NCBI GenBank assembly: GCA_017444485.1
Contig: JAFSWM010000069.1
Span: 1-40,097 of the forward strand
DNA from: Bacteroidaceae bacterium
Lineage (GTDB): Bacteria > Bacteroidota > Bacteroidia > Bacteroidales > Bacteroidaceae
DNA: 40,097 bases
Reading direction: 5' to 3'
This document shows, one piece after another, positions 8,674-16,093 of the stretch. The position numbers and the translations under genes are program-made. Numbering within the stretch: position 1 is the first letter of the stretch; each line of letters opens with the position of its first letter. The notes below the pieces were generated by a model. The model did no database searches, was not told where the DNA came from, and worked only from the letters and a program-made list of their open reading frames with translations.

Positions 8674-8814
8674 TCAACTGAAGGCCACTGCAATGCCGAT
8701 GAGTACAAAGGTCAGCACAAGGAGTGCGGCCACTACGCCGAGGAACACACGGCGTGCCTGTTTGCGCTCGCGTGCGATACGCGCGGCTTGGCGCTGGTTG
8801 GATTTCTTGCTCAT
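8674..8814 (-). CDS. 46-residue single-pass membrane protein
   Basis: Short gene starting at the ATG complementary to 8812-8814. The protein begins MSKKSNQRQAARIARERKQA, a strongly basic, probably helical cytoplasmic head, and continues into one transmembrane segment (VFLGVVAALLVLTFVLIGIA, about residues 23-42), ending AFS. This is a positive-inside, N-in topology. Only 12 bp separate its stop from the CYTH gene start, which supports an operon. I do not recognise a family; the basic-head plus single TM layout is common among short Bacteroidetes proteins. Confidence 0.6.
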   Translation of the reverse strand: MSKKSNQRQAARIARERKQARRVFLGVVAALLVLTFVLIGIAVAFS

Positions 8815-8831
8815 ATCGGGAATGAAGATTT

Positions 8832-8917
8832 GGAGTTATGATGGGGAGTTAAGAACAGGAGTTATGATGAGGAGTTAAAGGGAGGAGTTACGATGGGGAG
8901 TTAAAGGGAGGGGTTAG
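8832..8917. repeat. 26-bp tandem repeat, 3.3 copies
   Basis: Units start at 8832, 8858 and 8884, each of the form GGAGTTA[T/C]GATG[G/A]GGAGTTAA plus six bases, then a partial fourth unit (8910-8917). Each unit is itself built of two related halves around GGAGTTA. It occupies most of the gap between the prfB stop and the small membrane-protein gene. Confidence 0.9.
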
Positions 8918-8938
8918 AGCGAGCCGCTACTTCTCGCG

Positions 8939-10057
8939 CTATTCGGGCTTCTCTGCGCCGAACTCCATGAGGTAGGCTTTGATGAAGCCATCGAGTTTGC
9001 CGTCCATCACGCCGCCCACGTCGCTGGTCTGATACCCCGTGCGGTGGTCCTTGACGCGGCGGTCGTCGAAGACGTAGGAGCGTATCTGACTGCCCCACTC
9101 TATCTTCTTTTTCCCCGCTTCAATTTTGGCCTGCGCTGCCTGGCGGCGCTTCAACTCGCGGTCGTAGAGGTTGGAGCGCAGCAGGCGCATGGCGTTCTCG
9201 CGGTTCTCAAGTTGCTTACGCGTCTCGGTGTTCTCAATGAGGATTTCCTCCTCCTCGCCCGTCTCGGGGTCTTTGTACTGGTAGCGCAGGCGCACACCAG
9301 TCTCCACCTTGTTCACGTTCTGCCCGCCGGCGCCACTGCTACGGAAGGTGTCCCACGAGATTTTTGAGGGGTCGATATATACCTCTATGGTGTCGTCCAC
9401 CAGCGGGGTGACGAAGACACTGGCAAAACTGGTCATGCGCTTGCCCTGCGCGTTATAGGGCGAGACGCGCACCAGGCGGTGTACGCCGTTCTCGCTCTTG
9501 AGATAACCATAGGCGTAGTCGCCCTCTATCTCCATGGTGACGGTCTTGATGCCCGCCTCGTCGCCGTCTTGCAGGTTGGAGATGTTCACCTTGTAGTCGT
9601 TGGCCTCGGCGTAGCGCATATACATACGCATGAGCATCTGTGCCCAGTCCTGACTCTCGGTGCCGCCAGCGCCGCTGTTGATCTTCAGCACGCACGACAT
9701 GGCGTCCTCCTCCTGCCGGAGCATGTTCTTGAGTTCAAGGGCTTCGATGGCCTCGACAGCGCGGGCGTGGTCGGCATCGACCTCCGCCTCGTCCACCAGT
9801 CCCTCTTTGCAAAAGTCGAACGCCAGGGCCAGTTCGTCCACCAGCGTGCGCACCTCCTTGTAGCCGTTGAGCCATTTCTCGAGGCCCTTCACGAGTTTCA
9901 TCTGTTGCTCGGCACGCTCGCGGTCCTCCCAGAAGTCGGGGGCCTGCGTGCGGAGTTGTTCCTCTTCGTATTGTACCTGTTTTGCGGGGATATCCAAATA
10001 GCGGTGCAGGGCCTCGGCGCGTTCCTGCACCTCCTTGAGTTGTTCGATGGTAATCAT
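8939..10057 (-). CDS. prfB: Peptide chain release factor 2
   Basis: Recognises UGA/UAA stop codons and triggers peptide release. 372 residues, full length. Seen: the GGQ catalytic motif in SSGAGGQNVNKVETGVRL, and SPY in RVSPYNAQGKRMTSFAS at the place of the SPF codon-recognition tripeptide of E. coli RF2. The N-terminal helical bundle is complete. In many bacteria prfB contains an in-frame UGA after about codon 25 that is bypassed by +1 frameshifting; here the equivalent stretch (LHRYLDIPAK) is encoded continuously (CGC TAT TTG GAT), so no frameshift is needed. It lies 9 bp downstream of the acyl-CoA ligase gene on the same strand. Confidence 0.95.
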   Translation of the reverse strand: MITIEQLKEVQERAEALHRYLDIPAKQVQYEEEQLRTQAPDFWEDRERAEQQMKLVKGLEKWLNGYKEVRTLVDELALAFDFCKEGLVDEAEVDADHARAVEAIEALELKNMLRQEEDAMSCVLKINSGAGGTESQDWAQMLMRMYMRYAEANDYKVNISNLQDGDEAGIKTVTMEIEGDYAYGYLKSENGVHRLVRVSPYNAQGKRMTSFASVFVTPLVDDTIEVYIDPSKISWDTFRSSGAGGQNVNKVETGVRLRYQYKDPETGEEEEILIENTETRKQLENRENAMRLLRSNLYDRELKRRQAAQAKIEAGKKKIEWGSQIRSYVFDDRRVKDHRTGYQTSDVGGVMDGKLDGFIKAYLMEFGAEKPE

Positions 10058-10066
10058 GCTGTGGGT

Positions 10067-11899
10067 TTATTTGCTGCCGTATTGTTTCTCGGCCTCGGCA
10101 TAGAGTTTGTTGATCTCCTCTTTGTAGCGTTCGTACACCACGGGGCGCTTCACCTTGAGCGTGTTGGTGAGTTCGCCGGTCTCTATGCTGAGCGGCTGCG
10201 GGAGGAGGATGAAGTGCTTCACCTTCTCGTAGCTGGCCAGTTCTTGTTGCAGGAGTTCGATGCGCTGTGCGAGCATCTCGTGGATGTGTTTGTCCTGGCA
10301 GAGGGCTTCGCGGCTGCCATAGGCGATGCCCTGCTCCTTGGCATAGGCCTCAAGAAGGGTGTAGCTGGGCACGATGAGTGCGGAGACAAACTTACGACGG
10401 TCGGCCACGACGACGGCTTGTTCGATGTAGCGGTCCACGGAGAGTTTGCTCTCAATGGCCTGCGGGGCGATGTACTTGCCGTTGCTGGTCTTGAAGAGGT
10501 CCTTGATGCGTTCCTTGAGGAAGAGTTCGCCGTCTTTCACATAGCCCGCGTCGCCGGTGTGGAACCAGCCGTCGGTGTCGATGCTCTGCGCGGTGGTGGA
10601 CATCTTGTTGTAGTAGCCAGGGGTGATGGTCTTGCCGCGCAGCAGGATCTCGTCGTTGTCCCCGATTTTCCACTCCAAGCCGTCCACGAAGCGCCCCACG
10701 CTGCCTGGCGTGACGACCTGCCCGGGGCGGTCGCAGGTGACGGTGGCAGTACTCTCGGTCAGGCCGTAGCCCACCACCATGTTGATACCCACGGCGTGGA
10801 CGAAGTTCTCCACTTCGGTGGAGACGAGGGCGCCGGCTGTGGGGAAGAAGTTGCCATGCTCCAGTCCGAGGGTGCGGCGCAGCACGCTATACACCATTTT
10901 GTCGTACACCTTGCGCTTCATGGCGAGCACGGGCGGTATGCGCTTGCCACGGGCGGTATAGTCGCGCCAGCAGCGTATGCCCGTCTCCAAGGCCATGCGC
11001 ATGATCTTGGCTTGCACGGGCGATGCCTCGGCAATCTTCTCTTTCACGCCCTGATAGACCTTTTCCCAGAAGCGCGGCACGCTGGACATACACGTGGGCC
11101 GCACCTCGCGCAATGACTGCGCCACGTCCTGCGGCCTGAGGTTCACCGCCTGCACGGCGCCCACCGCCAGTCCCCAGTAGGTCCATCCACGCTCGAAGAC
11201 GTGGGTGAGCGGCAGGAAGTTGAGCGTCACGTCGCGGTCGGTGTATTCCAGCGCCATATTGTTCACACGCAGCGCCTCGTGGTACATGCCGAAGGTGAGT
11301 TGCACGCCCTTGCTGTGGCCTGTGGTGCCACTGGTATAGAGGATGTTGGCCAGGTCGCTAAAGGTAGCCGCCGCCTGGCGCAGGTTGAGTTCCTCGTCGA
11401 AGTCGCCCGTCTCGCCCACACGCAGGAACTCGTCGAAGTAGATGCTGAGCGTGTCGCCCTGCTGGCGTTGCACCTTGCGGTCAAAGATGATGATGCGCTC
11501 CAGGGTGTGGCACAGGGGGATGGCCTGCATCGCCACGTCATACTGCTGCTGCTCGCCCACGAAGAGGAAGCGCACGCGCGCATCGTTGATCATATACACA
11601 ATCTGCGGGGCGCTGCTGGTGGGATAGAACGGTACGGTGACGGCGCGAATGCCATAGGCCCCGAAGTCCACAAAGAGACACTCGGGCTTGTTCTGCGAGA
11701 ACACCGCCACATTCTCTTGCACGCCAGTCTCGTAGGCCAGCAGAGAGAGCGATACGCGCTTCACGTTGTCAGCAAAGCGGTTCCAAGAGATGTCCTTCCA
11801 TTTTCCCTCCTCATAGTCGCGGTACTTGAGTGCCACGCGGTCGCCGTAGGTTCGTGCCTGTTCATAGACCAGGCGCGAGAAATGACAATTGTTAAGCAT
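10067..11899 (-). CDS. AMP-forming long-chain acyl-CoA ligase
   Basis: Activates fatty acids to acyl-CoA (or acyl-adenylate) using ATP, at the membrane face. 610 residues, normal for the FadD/FAA-like bacterial class. Seen: the ATP-binding P-loop YTSGTTGHSKGVQLT (about 190-204), PLTHVFERGWTYWGL, GYGLTESTATVT (adenylate-binding), the hinge region TGDAGYVKDGELFLKERIKD and the C-terminal KTSNGKYIAPQ stretch with the catalytic Lys area. The start at 11899 (MLNNCHFSRLVYEQAR) fits family N-termini. It probably shares a transcript with prfB 9 bp downstream. A TAACTTTG -7 box lies 24 bp upstream. Confidence 0.92.
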   Translation of the reverse strand: MLNNCHFSRLVYEQARTYGDRVALKYRDYEEGKWKDISWNRFADNVKRVSLSLLAYETGVQENVAVFSQNKPECLFVDFGAYGIRAVTVPFYPTSSAPQIVYMINDARVRFLFVGEQQQYDVAMQAIPLCHTLERIIIFDRKVQRQQGDTLSIYFDEFLRVGETGDFDEELNLRQAAATFSDLANILYTSGTTGHSKGVQLTFGMYHEALRVNNMALEYTDRDVTLNFLPLTHVFERGWTYWGLAVGAVQAVNLRPQDVAQSLREVRPTCMSSVPRFWEKVYQGVKEKIAEASPVQAKIMRMALETGIRCWRDYTARGKRIPPVLAMKRKVYDKMVYSVLRRTLGLEHGNFFPTAGALVSTEVENFVHAVGINMVVGYGLTESTATVTCDRPGQVVTPGSVGRFVDGLEWKIGDNDEILLRGKTITPGYYNKMSTTAQSIDTDGWFHTGDAGYVKDGELFLKERIKDLFKTSNGKYIAPQAIESKLSVDRYIEQAVVVADRRKFVSALIVPSYTLLEAYAKEQGIAYGSREALCQDKHIHEMLAQRIELLQQELASYEKVKHFILLPQPLSIETGELTNTLKVKRPVVYERYKEEINKLYAEAEKQYGSK

Positions 11900-11922
11900 G
11901 TGAAAAAACGTCTATTTGGCCG

Positions 11923-11930
11923 CAAAGTTA
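11923..11930 (-). promoter_or_regulatory. Candidate -7 box for the acyl-CoA ligase gene
   Basis: Minus strand reads TAACTTTG, a perfect TAnnTTTG match, 24 bp before the ATG. A clear -33 TTTG at 19-21 bp spacing is not seen. Confidence 0.4.
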
Positions 11931-11995
11931 GTGTTTTTTTTGCGAGCCTGCTTGAAAGGCGTTATATTTTGGGGCGTTGCAGGGGCTGTCACTTT

Positions 11996-12079
11996 GATCA
12001 TTGACCGTTGATCATTGACCATTGATCATTGACCATTGAACATTGACCATTGAACATTGACCATTGATCGTTGAACATT
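11996..12079. repeat. 7-bp tandem repeat, 12 units (GAHCRTT)
   Basis: Twelve consecutive heptamers fit GA[T/C/A]C[A/G]TT with no indels, alternating mainly GATCATT or GAACATT with GACCATT so that a 14-bp period is also visible. It lies in the 317-bp gap between the kinase stop and the acyl-CoA ligase start, together with the REP-like element at 12101-12214 and the ligase -7 box. Confidence 0.95.
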
Positions 12080-12100
12080 GATTGCCTCGTCAGTCCGCCT

Positions 12101-12214
12101 ATTGCAAATGCTGGGAGCGCGGGCCTCCCCGCTCGCAACAGCGCTCCTGGTATTGCCTCCCAGTGCTCGCTCTTAGCGCTGTTGAGGGTGAGACGCCCGC
12201 GCTCCCAGGCATTG
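12101..12214. repeat. REP-like inverted repeat, copy 2
   Basis: Begins ATTGCAAATGCTGGGAGCGC like copy 1 (7454) and ends with GCCCGCGCTCCCAGGCATT. Nested inside is a second inverted repeat, CAACAGCGCT (12136-12145) with AGCGCTGTTG (12175-12184). It ends 3 bp before the kinase stop codon region, so it may act as the kinase terminator. Confidence 0.85.
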
Positions 12215-12216
12215 TT

Positions 12217-14121
12217 TTAGTTGCCGCCAAAAGTACGACCACGGCCGTTTTGGTAGGTCGTGCCAGAGGAAGAGGTAGTGCCGGTGCCAGAAGAGGTAGT
12301 GCTTGAAGAAGTGCCGCCGCCAAAAGTACGACCACGACCATTTTGGTAGGTCGTGCTGGAGGAAGAGGTAGTGGCAGAAGGGGGAGAGCCAGTTGGTTTA
12401 CCACCGCCTGACGATGAGCTTACGGTAGATGATGTACCGCTATTAGAAGATGTTCTTCCGCCAGAAGATGAAGCCCCAACGGATGAAGTACCGCCAGAAG
12501 ATGGTGTGGAGTAGTTGTTGTTGCCTGACGAATTATTTCTGCCAGAAGATATACCACTGGAGTTGTTGGTGCTATTCGTTCCACTATTGTTGCGTCCGCT
12601 GACAGAGCCGCTGCTGGCATTGCGCTGTGTAGTAGTAACAGTCTGTTCTTGTGCTGTTGTGGATGTGGCAGGGGCTACGTCAGGCACGAGAGGGGCAGGA
12701 ACAATGGAGTCTCCTGCCGTGCTGTCAGCCTGTGTTGCAGTACTGATGGAGTCCACGACTGTAGGGGTTGACTGTGGCTTTGACGAACCCGAACGCACCC
12801 AAACGCCTATACCAAAGAGCACGACGCTTGCTGCAAGTGTGCCTCCAAGAATATATAATGGTGTGCGGCTGCGTTTGACAGGCTTCTTGGGCTGTTGCTT
12901 CGGAGTTTGTTCGCCATGAAGAGTAGGGTCTGGATCGAAGCGTGTGGGCCTTCCGATGTTGGGCTCTGTGGGATCTGGATCAATGAGTACGGGCCGTCCG
13001 TTACTGGGGCCTGTGGAATCTTGGGCAATGTGTGCGGGGGGTGCCGCGCTACGGACGTGCTGTATAGGATTTTCATCTACGGCGTCAACAACGGGTAGAG
13101 GTTGTGGAAGTGGTGTGTCAAGGCTGTCGGGGTCGGCAAAAACGTTCTGATACCAGTTTATGGGATTGGCAACCTGCGGCGCAATAAGGCTGTCGGCATC
13201 TTCGGTACTGTCGGGCGTGAGGAAGTCGTAAACCTGTTGTGCACTGCCTGGGCGGTCTTTGATGTTAGCGGCCATGAGGTGTGTCACGAGCGACTGAATG
13301 CGTGAGCTGACACCAAGGGGGTAGTGGAACACCTCGCTGGGGTTGTTTGCGCGCAATATCTCTCCTGCAGAAGGCGGTTCGCTGTTGGTGAGCAGACGAT
13401 AGAGTGTGGCACCCACGGCGTAGAGGTCGGTGGCAGGGCCAATCAGTTTCAGCTCGTTTAGCATCTGCTCGGTGGGAGCATAGCGTGGGGTGTATGCTAT
13501 CGGAGCCGAAGAAGTGGTGCTCGACTCGCCAGATGTGACATCAAATACTTTTGATGTGCCGAAATCAATAAGTACGGCGCGCCCGTCCTTGTCAAGCATA
13601 ATGTTGCCAGGCTTGATGTCAAGGTGGAGCATGTGATTGCCGTGTACCATGATGAGGGTTGAGAGCAGTTGCCGGATGTATTCCACAGCCTCTGCCTCGG
13701 GCAACGGGCCGCGAGCGTGGAGCAGCGCAGAGAGCGACTGCCCGGGGATGTAGTCCATCACATAGTAACTCGTGCCGTTCTCATCGGGAATGATGTCCGT
13801 CACGCGCACGATGCCAGGGTGGCGCAGGCGATAGATTCGCTTGGCTTCGCGGATGAATTTGCGTCGCTGAATGTCAAAGTCCTTCTGATCCTCGGGGTTT
13901 CTCACAAAGACAAAGCCGGTGTGGGCATTGCGCATGTTCATGCGTTTTATGAAAAACTCCTTGATCACCACATAGACCGTTTCGTTGTCATCGGCCAGGC
14001 GCGTATCGATGGCACGGTATGTGTTTCCGAAGCCGCCATGGTTGATGAAATTCACAATACGATAGCGGCCACCTATGTTGGTGCCATCGGGCAGGCGGGT
14101 AGTATAGGCGGGGGTAGACAT
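12217..14121 (-). CDS. Membrane-anchored Ser/Thr protein kinase with repetitive C-terminal tail
   Basis: 634 residues. Hanks-type kinase domain about 17-300: Gly-rich loop NHGGFGNTY (28-35), Lys54 in VVIKEFF, catalytic loop HLDIKPGNIML (Leu replaces the Arg of HRD, so a non-RD kinase), and DFGTSKVF as the metal-binding DFG. A Pro-rich linker with DPDPTEPNIGRP-type repeats follows, then one transmembrane helix (LYILGGTLAASVVLFGIGVW). The outer part is Ser/Thr/Gly-rich low complexity and ends with two copies of TTYQNGRGRTFGG spaced 31 residues apart. Topology predicts a cytoplasmic kinase and an exported tail. It is downstream of the DGR template repeat on the same strand but has its own candidate promoter (14172-14179). 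Its substrate is unknown. Confidence 0.92.
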   Translation of the reverse strand: MSTPAYTTRLPDGTNIGGRYRIVNFINHGGFGNTYRAIDTRLADDNETVYVVIKEFFIKRMNMRNAHTGFVFVRNPEDQKDFDIQRRKFIREAKRIYRLRHPGIVRVTDIIPDENGTSYYVMDYIPGQSLSALLHARGPLPEAEAVEYIRQLLSTLIMVHGNHMLHLDIKPGNIMLDKDGRAVLIDFGTSKVFDVTSGESSTTSSAPIAYTPRYAPTEQMLNELKLIGPATDLYAVGATLYRLLTNSEPPSAGEILRANNPSEVFHYPLGVSSRIQSLVTHLMAANIKDRPGSAQQVYDFLTPDSTEDADSLIAPQVANPINWYQNVFADPDSLDTPLPQPLPVVDAVDENPIQHVRSAAPPAHIAQDSTGPSNGRPVLIDPDPTEPNIGRPTRFDPDPTLHGEQTPKQQPKKPVKRSRTPLYILGGTLAASVVLFGIGVWVRSGSSKPQSTPTVVDSISTATQADSTAGDSIVPAPLVPDVAPATSTTAQEQTVTTTQRNASSGSVSGRNNSGTNSTNNSSGISSGRNNSSGNNNYSTPSSGGTSSVGASSSGGRTSSNSGTSSTVSSSSGGGKPTGSPPSATTSSSSTTYQNGRGRTFGGGTSSSTTSSGTGTTSSSGTTYQNGRGRTFGGN

Positions 14122-14171
14122 AATCGCTTGAAGTAATGAGGGATTGAGGTGCGTTTCCGCATGTTACGGCG

Positions 14172-14179
14172 CAAATTTA
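14172..14179 (-). promoter_or_regulatory. Candidate promoter for the kinase gene
   Basis: Minus strand reads TAAATTTG (perfect TAnnTTTG), with TTG at 14201-14199 giving a 19-bp spacer, about 50 bp upstream of the kinase ATG. It separates kinase transcription from the DGR operon. Confidence 0.5.
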
Positions 14180-14424
14180 GAAAATTGCGTGCAAACCGCA
14201 ACAAATACTTTGAGTTTTGTGCGTAAAAGGAGGGATGCGCAGCTAAAACTAGAGAAATATCAACGAAAAATCGGGGAAAACCTGGCAGTTCAGGATAATA
14301 TCATCCTTACTATGGCGGTTTTCCCCTACAAAAGTCTATCATTTGCCGGCTATCATTTTGCATAGCAGGCTGGGAGACTCACCCTGTTCCCATTAATAGT
14401 AAAGATAAGTATGTTAATAAACGA

Positions 14425-14554
14425 GAATTGAAGGACGAGGCGCAAGCCGAGGTTGTTGTTGCGGTTGTCGGGCGTGTTGTTGTTCCGATTCGAAGCACGA
14501 CAGTTCTGCGGGTTGTTGTTCCAGCTACCGCCACGGTTCACGCGGTTCGAACCC
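14425..14554 (-). repeat. DGR template repeat (TR)
   Basis: 130 bp, ungapped match to the VR at 16186-16315 (offset 1761). In the VR frame it would encode a peptide rich in Asn: [17 protein letters not shown] and RNNNLGL, that is, a series of AAC codons. AAC codons are the hallmark of DGR templates because randomising the first two adenines gives NNC codons, which cover 15 amino acids and no stops. It differs from the VR at 16 positions and every one is an adenine in the TR coding strand. It starts 38 nt after the RT stop codon. The adenine-free 3' end (CTCGGCTTGCGCCTCGTCCT, coding strand) is the likely initiation-of-mutagenic-homology region. Confidence 0.96.
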
Positions 14555-14592
14555 ATCGGGTGAGTTCCAAACATTCAGATACTTTGATGTAT

Positions 14593-15576
14593 CTACAGAC
14601 TTTCGTTCAATTCAAAGGCGCGGGCCTGCGCTTTGGCCGTAAAGGCACGGAGAGCTTGTACACGACGCCCATATGTAGTAAGGCTTATCTCTCCAAGGTC
14701 CATCGCGAGGCGCAATTTGGCCATCTTTATCCTATAACGATGGCGACTACGCTGATTGAGCCGCAAGCCACGCGCACGAACCACATATCCACAAAAAGGA
14801 ATGCCAAGCGATGTTCTGTTGAAAACAGGTGGATGCATCTCTAGCCTCAAGCTACAATTTACAAACGATACATAGTTTCGAATTAGCTCCAATAAGCTCT
14901 TCCGTTCCAGTCCAAAGAACAGCACGTCATCCATATATCGAACCATAGCAGGCGCATGCAACTGACGCATAGCATAGTGATCTGCGACAGCCAAATAGTG
15001 ATTGGCAAAATATTGGCTGGTAAGATTACCTATGGGCAATCCACGTCCGATATTTACCTCGTATGTTCCAAGCAATTGCTTAAATATACAAAGCAAAACT
15101 TGGTCTTTGAATAAAGAAGACAGAAGAGAAATGAGTATGTCGTGGTTGATCGTGTCGAAATAGTGGCGTACATCAAGTTTGGCATACCAATCGTAACATC
15201 TGCAGAGCATCATGGCCTTGTCAATGGCTGCATAAGTGCCTTTTCCTATACGTGAGGCAAAACTGTGAGGCATCTGATAGGCTTCGAATACAGGATGGCA
15301 AACACGCATAATGGCATGCATGGCAACACGCTGATCAAAAGGGGCTGCACAGATCAGACGTTCTTTGGGATCAAAGACTTTGAAAGTATGATAGCCTCCA
15401 AAACGAAAAGATCCGTTGGCTAGTTCCACTGCCATTCTATTGAGATTATCCCATAAATTATCCCTGAAAGCCATTACCTCGCGCCGTCCATGTTTACCAC
15501 GCGCAGCACGAAGAAATGCGATGGCTAGATTATGCGGCTCACAGATAAGTGGCATGAGATTTCCAGCACGTTTCAT
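14593..15576 (-). CDS. DGR-type reverse transcriptase
   Basis: Copies the TR transcript into cDNA with adenine-specific errors during mutagenic retrohoming. 327 residues, typical of compact DGR RTs with no maturase or endonuclease domain. Seen: fingers motif FKVFDPKERLICAAPFDQRV (about 65-84), YAKLDVRHYFDTINH (palm Asp, about 130-145), I182-G-N-L-T-S187-Q188, the [I/L/V]GxxxSQ motif that marks DGR RTs where retroviral and group II RTs have QGxxxSP, and the catalytic YMDD at 214-217. The start codon overlaps the stop of the HRDC gene (ATGA), implying coupled translation. The gene is visibly richer in A/T than its neighbours. Confidence 0.96.
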   Translation of the reverse strand: MKRAGNLMPLICEPHNLAIAFLRAARGKHGRREVMAFRDNLWDNLNRMAVELANGSFRFGGYHTFKVFDPKERLICAAPFDQRVAMHAIMRVCHPVFEAYQMPHSFASRIGKGTYAAIDKAMMLCRCYDWYAKLDVRHYFDTINHDILISLLSSLFKDQVLLCIFKQLLGTYEVNIGRGLPIGNLTSQYFANHYLAVADHYAMRQLHAPAMVRYMDDVLFFGLERKSLLELIRNYVSFVNCSLRLEMHPPVFNRTSLGIPFCGYVVRARGLRLNQRSRHRYRIKMAKLRLAMDLGEISLTTYGRRVQALRAFTAKAQARAFELNESL

Positions 15577-16061
15577 GTTTCTGAGTTTAAGTTATTATCA
15601 GCCATAAACTTCTCCACGGCATCATCGGTGAAATACTGACCATAGAGGTTCACGCGCTCTACTTGAATTCCTGAAAGTGTGCCGATGTTTTCCATGTTCA
15701 ATGGTTGTGTTTCTGTTAGAATCTTTAGTTCCTTGTCGCTAAACACATGATAAGCTGCAGGGAGTTTCCTTTGCTGAAAAATGGAGTAGCGTATCTTTTT
15801 CAGCAAGTCAAATCTAGTATGCAATGCTTCTGGCAATTCGGCACGGACGTCGCGGCGAGTTGATGACGAGGAGTTTCTGCGAACCTGCGGATCTTCAAGA
15901 ACTGATCCCTCAATATATTCTACAAGGAATTCCCATGCAGAAGTGCTTTCATTATAATGCTTATCCACACGTGTGACACGGTGTGTGCGCAAAAATTTGT
16001 TGTATTCGTCAAGCAATGCATTCCCACCAGTGGAAGGGATTGAAACGATGTAATACTGCAT
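15573..16061 (-). CDS. HRDC-domain DGR accessory protein
   Basis: 162 residues. Residues about 80-155 form an HRDC (helicase and RNase D C-terminal) domain: FDLLKKIRYSIFQQRKLPAA, then VFSDKELKILTETQPLNMEN and IGTLSGIQVERVNLYGQYF, with the alternating helices of this nucleic-acid-binding fold. The N-terminal part (LLDEYNKFLRTHRVTRVDKH, then AWEFLVEYIEG) is a second small domain. DGRs usually encode Avd, a four-helix protein that binds the RT; a minority of described systems carry an HRDC protein instead, and its position between target and RT with a 4-bp overlap supports an RT-partner role. Its action on TR RNA or DNA is inferred. Confidence 0.85.
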   Translation of the reverse strand: MQYYIVSIPSTGGNALLDEYNKFLRTHRVTRVDKHYNESTSAWEFLVEYIEGSVLEDPQVRRNSSSSTRRDVRAELPEALHTRFDLLKKIRYSIFQQRKLPAAYHVFSDKELKILTETQPLNMENIGTLSGIQVERVNLYGQYFTDDAVEKFMADNNLNSET

Positions 16062-16093
16062 TATGGCTGTGGATTAACGAATGATTTTATTAC

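Larger units (their letters stand above)
14122..14592. other. Non-coding region holding the DGR template repeat and the kinase promoter
   Basis: This 471-bp stretch carries the kinase promoter (14172-14179) and the template repeat (14425-14554). A 73-residue minus-strand frame (14353-14574) translates the TR and resembles the end of the target protein only because the TR is homologous to it. The part between 14180 and 14424 is A/T-rich with no feature I can name. Confidence 0.75.

Noticed and set aside
9479..11116. 545-residue plus-strand frame opposite prfB and the acyl-CoA ligase gene
   Set aside because: Antisense shadow of strongly conserved genes; no motif of its own.
11996..12079. Possible CRISPR array
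   Set aside because: The heptamers are contiguous with no unique spacers; no cas genes are in the window.
14353..14574. 73-residue minus-strand frame resembling the end of the FGE-like protein
   Set aside because: It is the template repeat read as protein. No start signal or upstream domain is present, so I treat it as non-coding TR, not a gene fragment.
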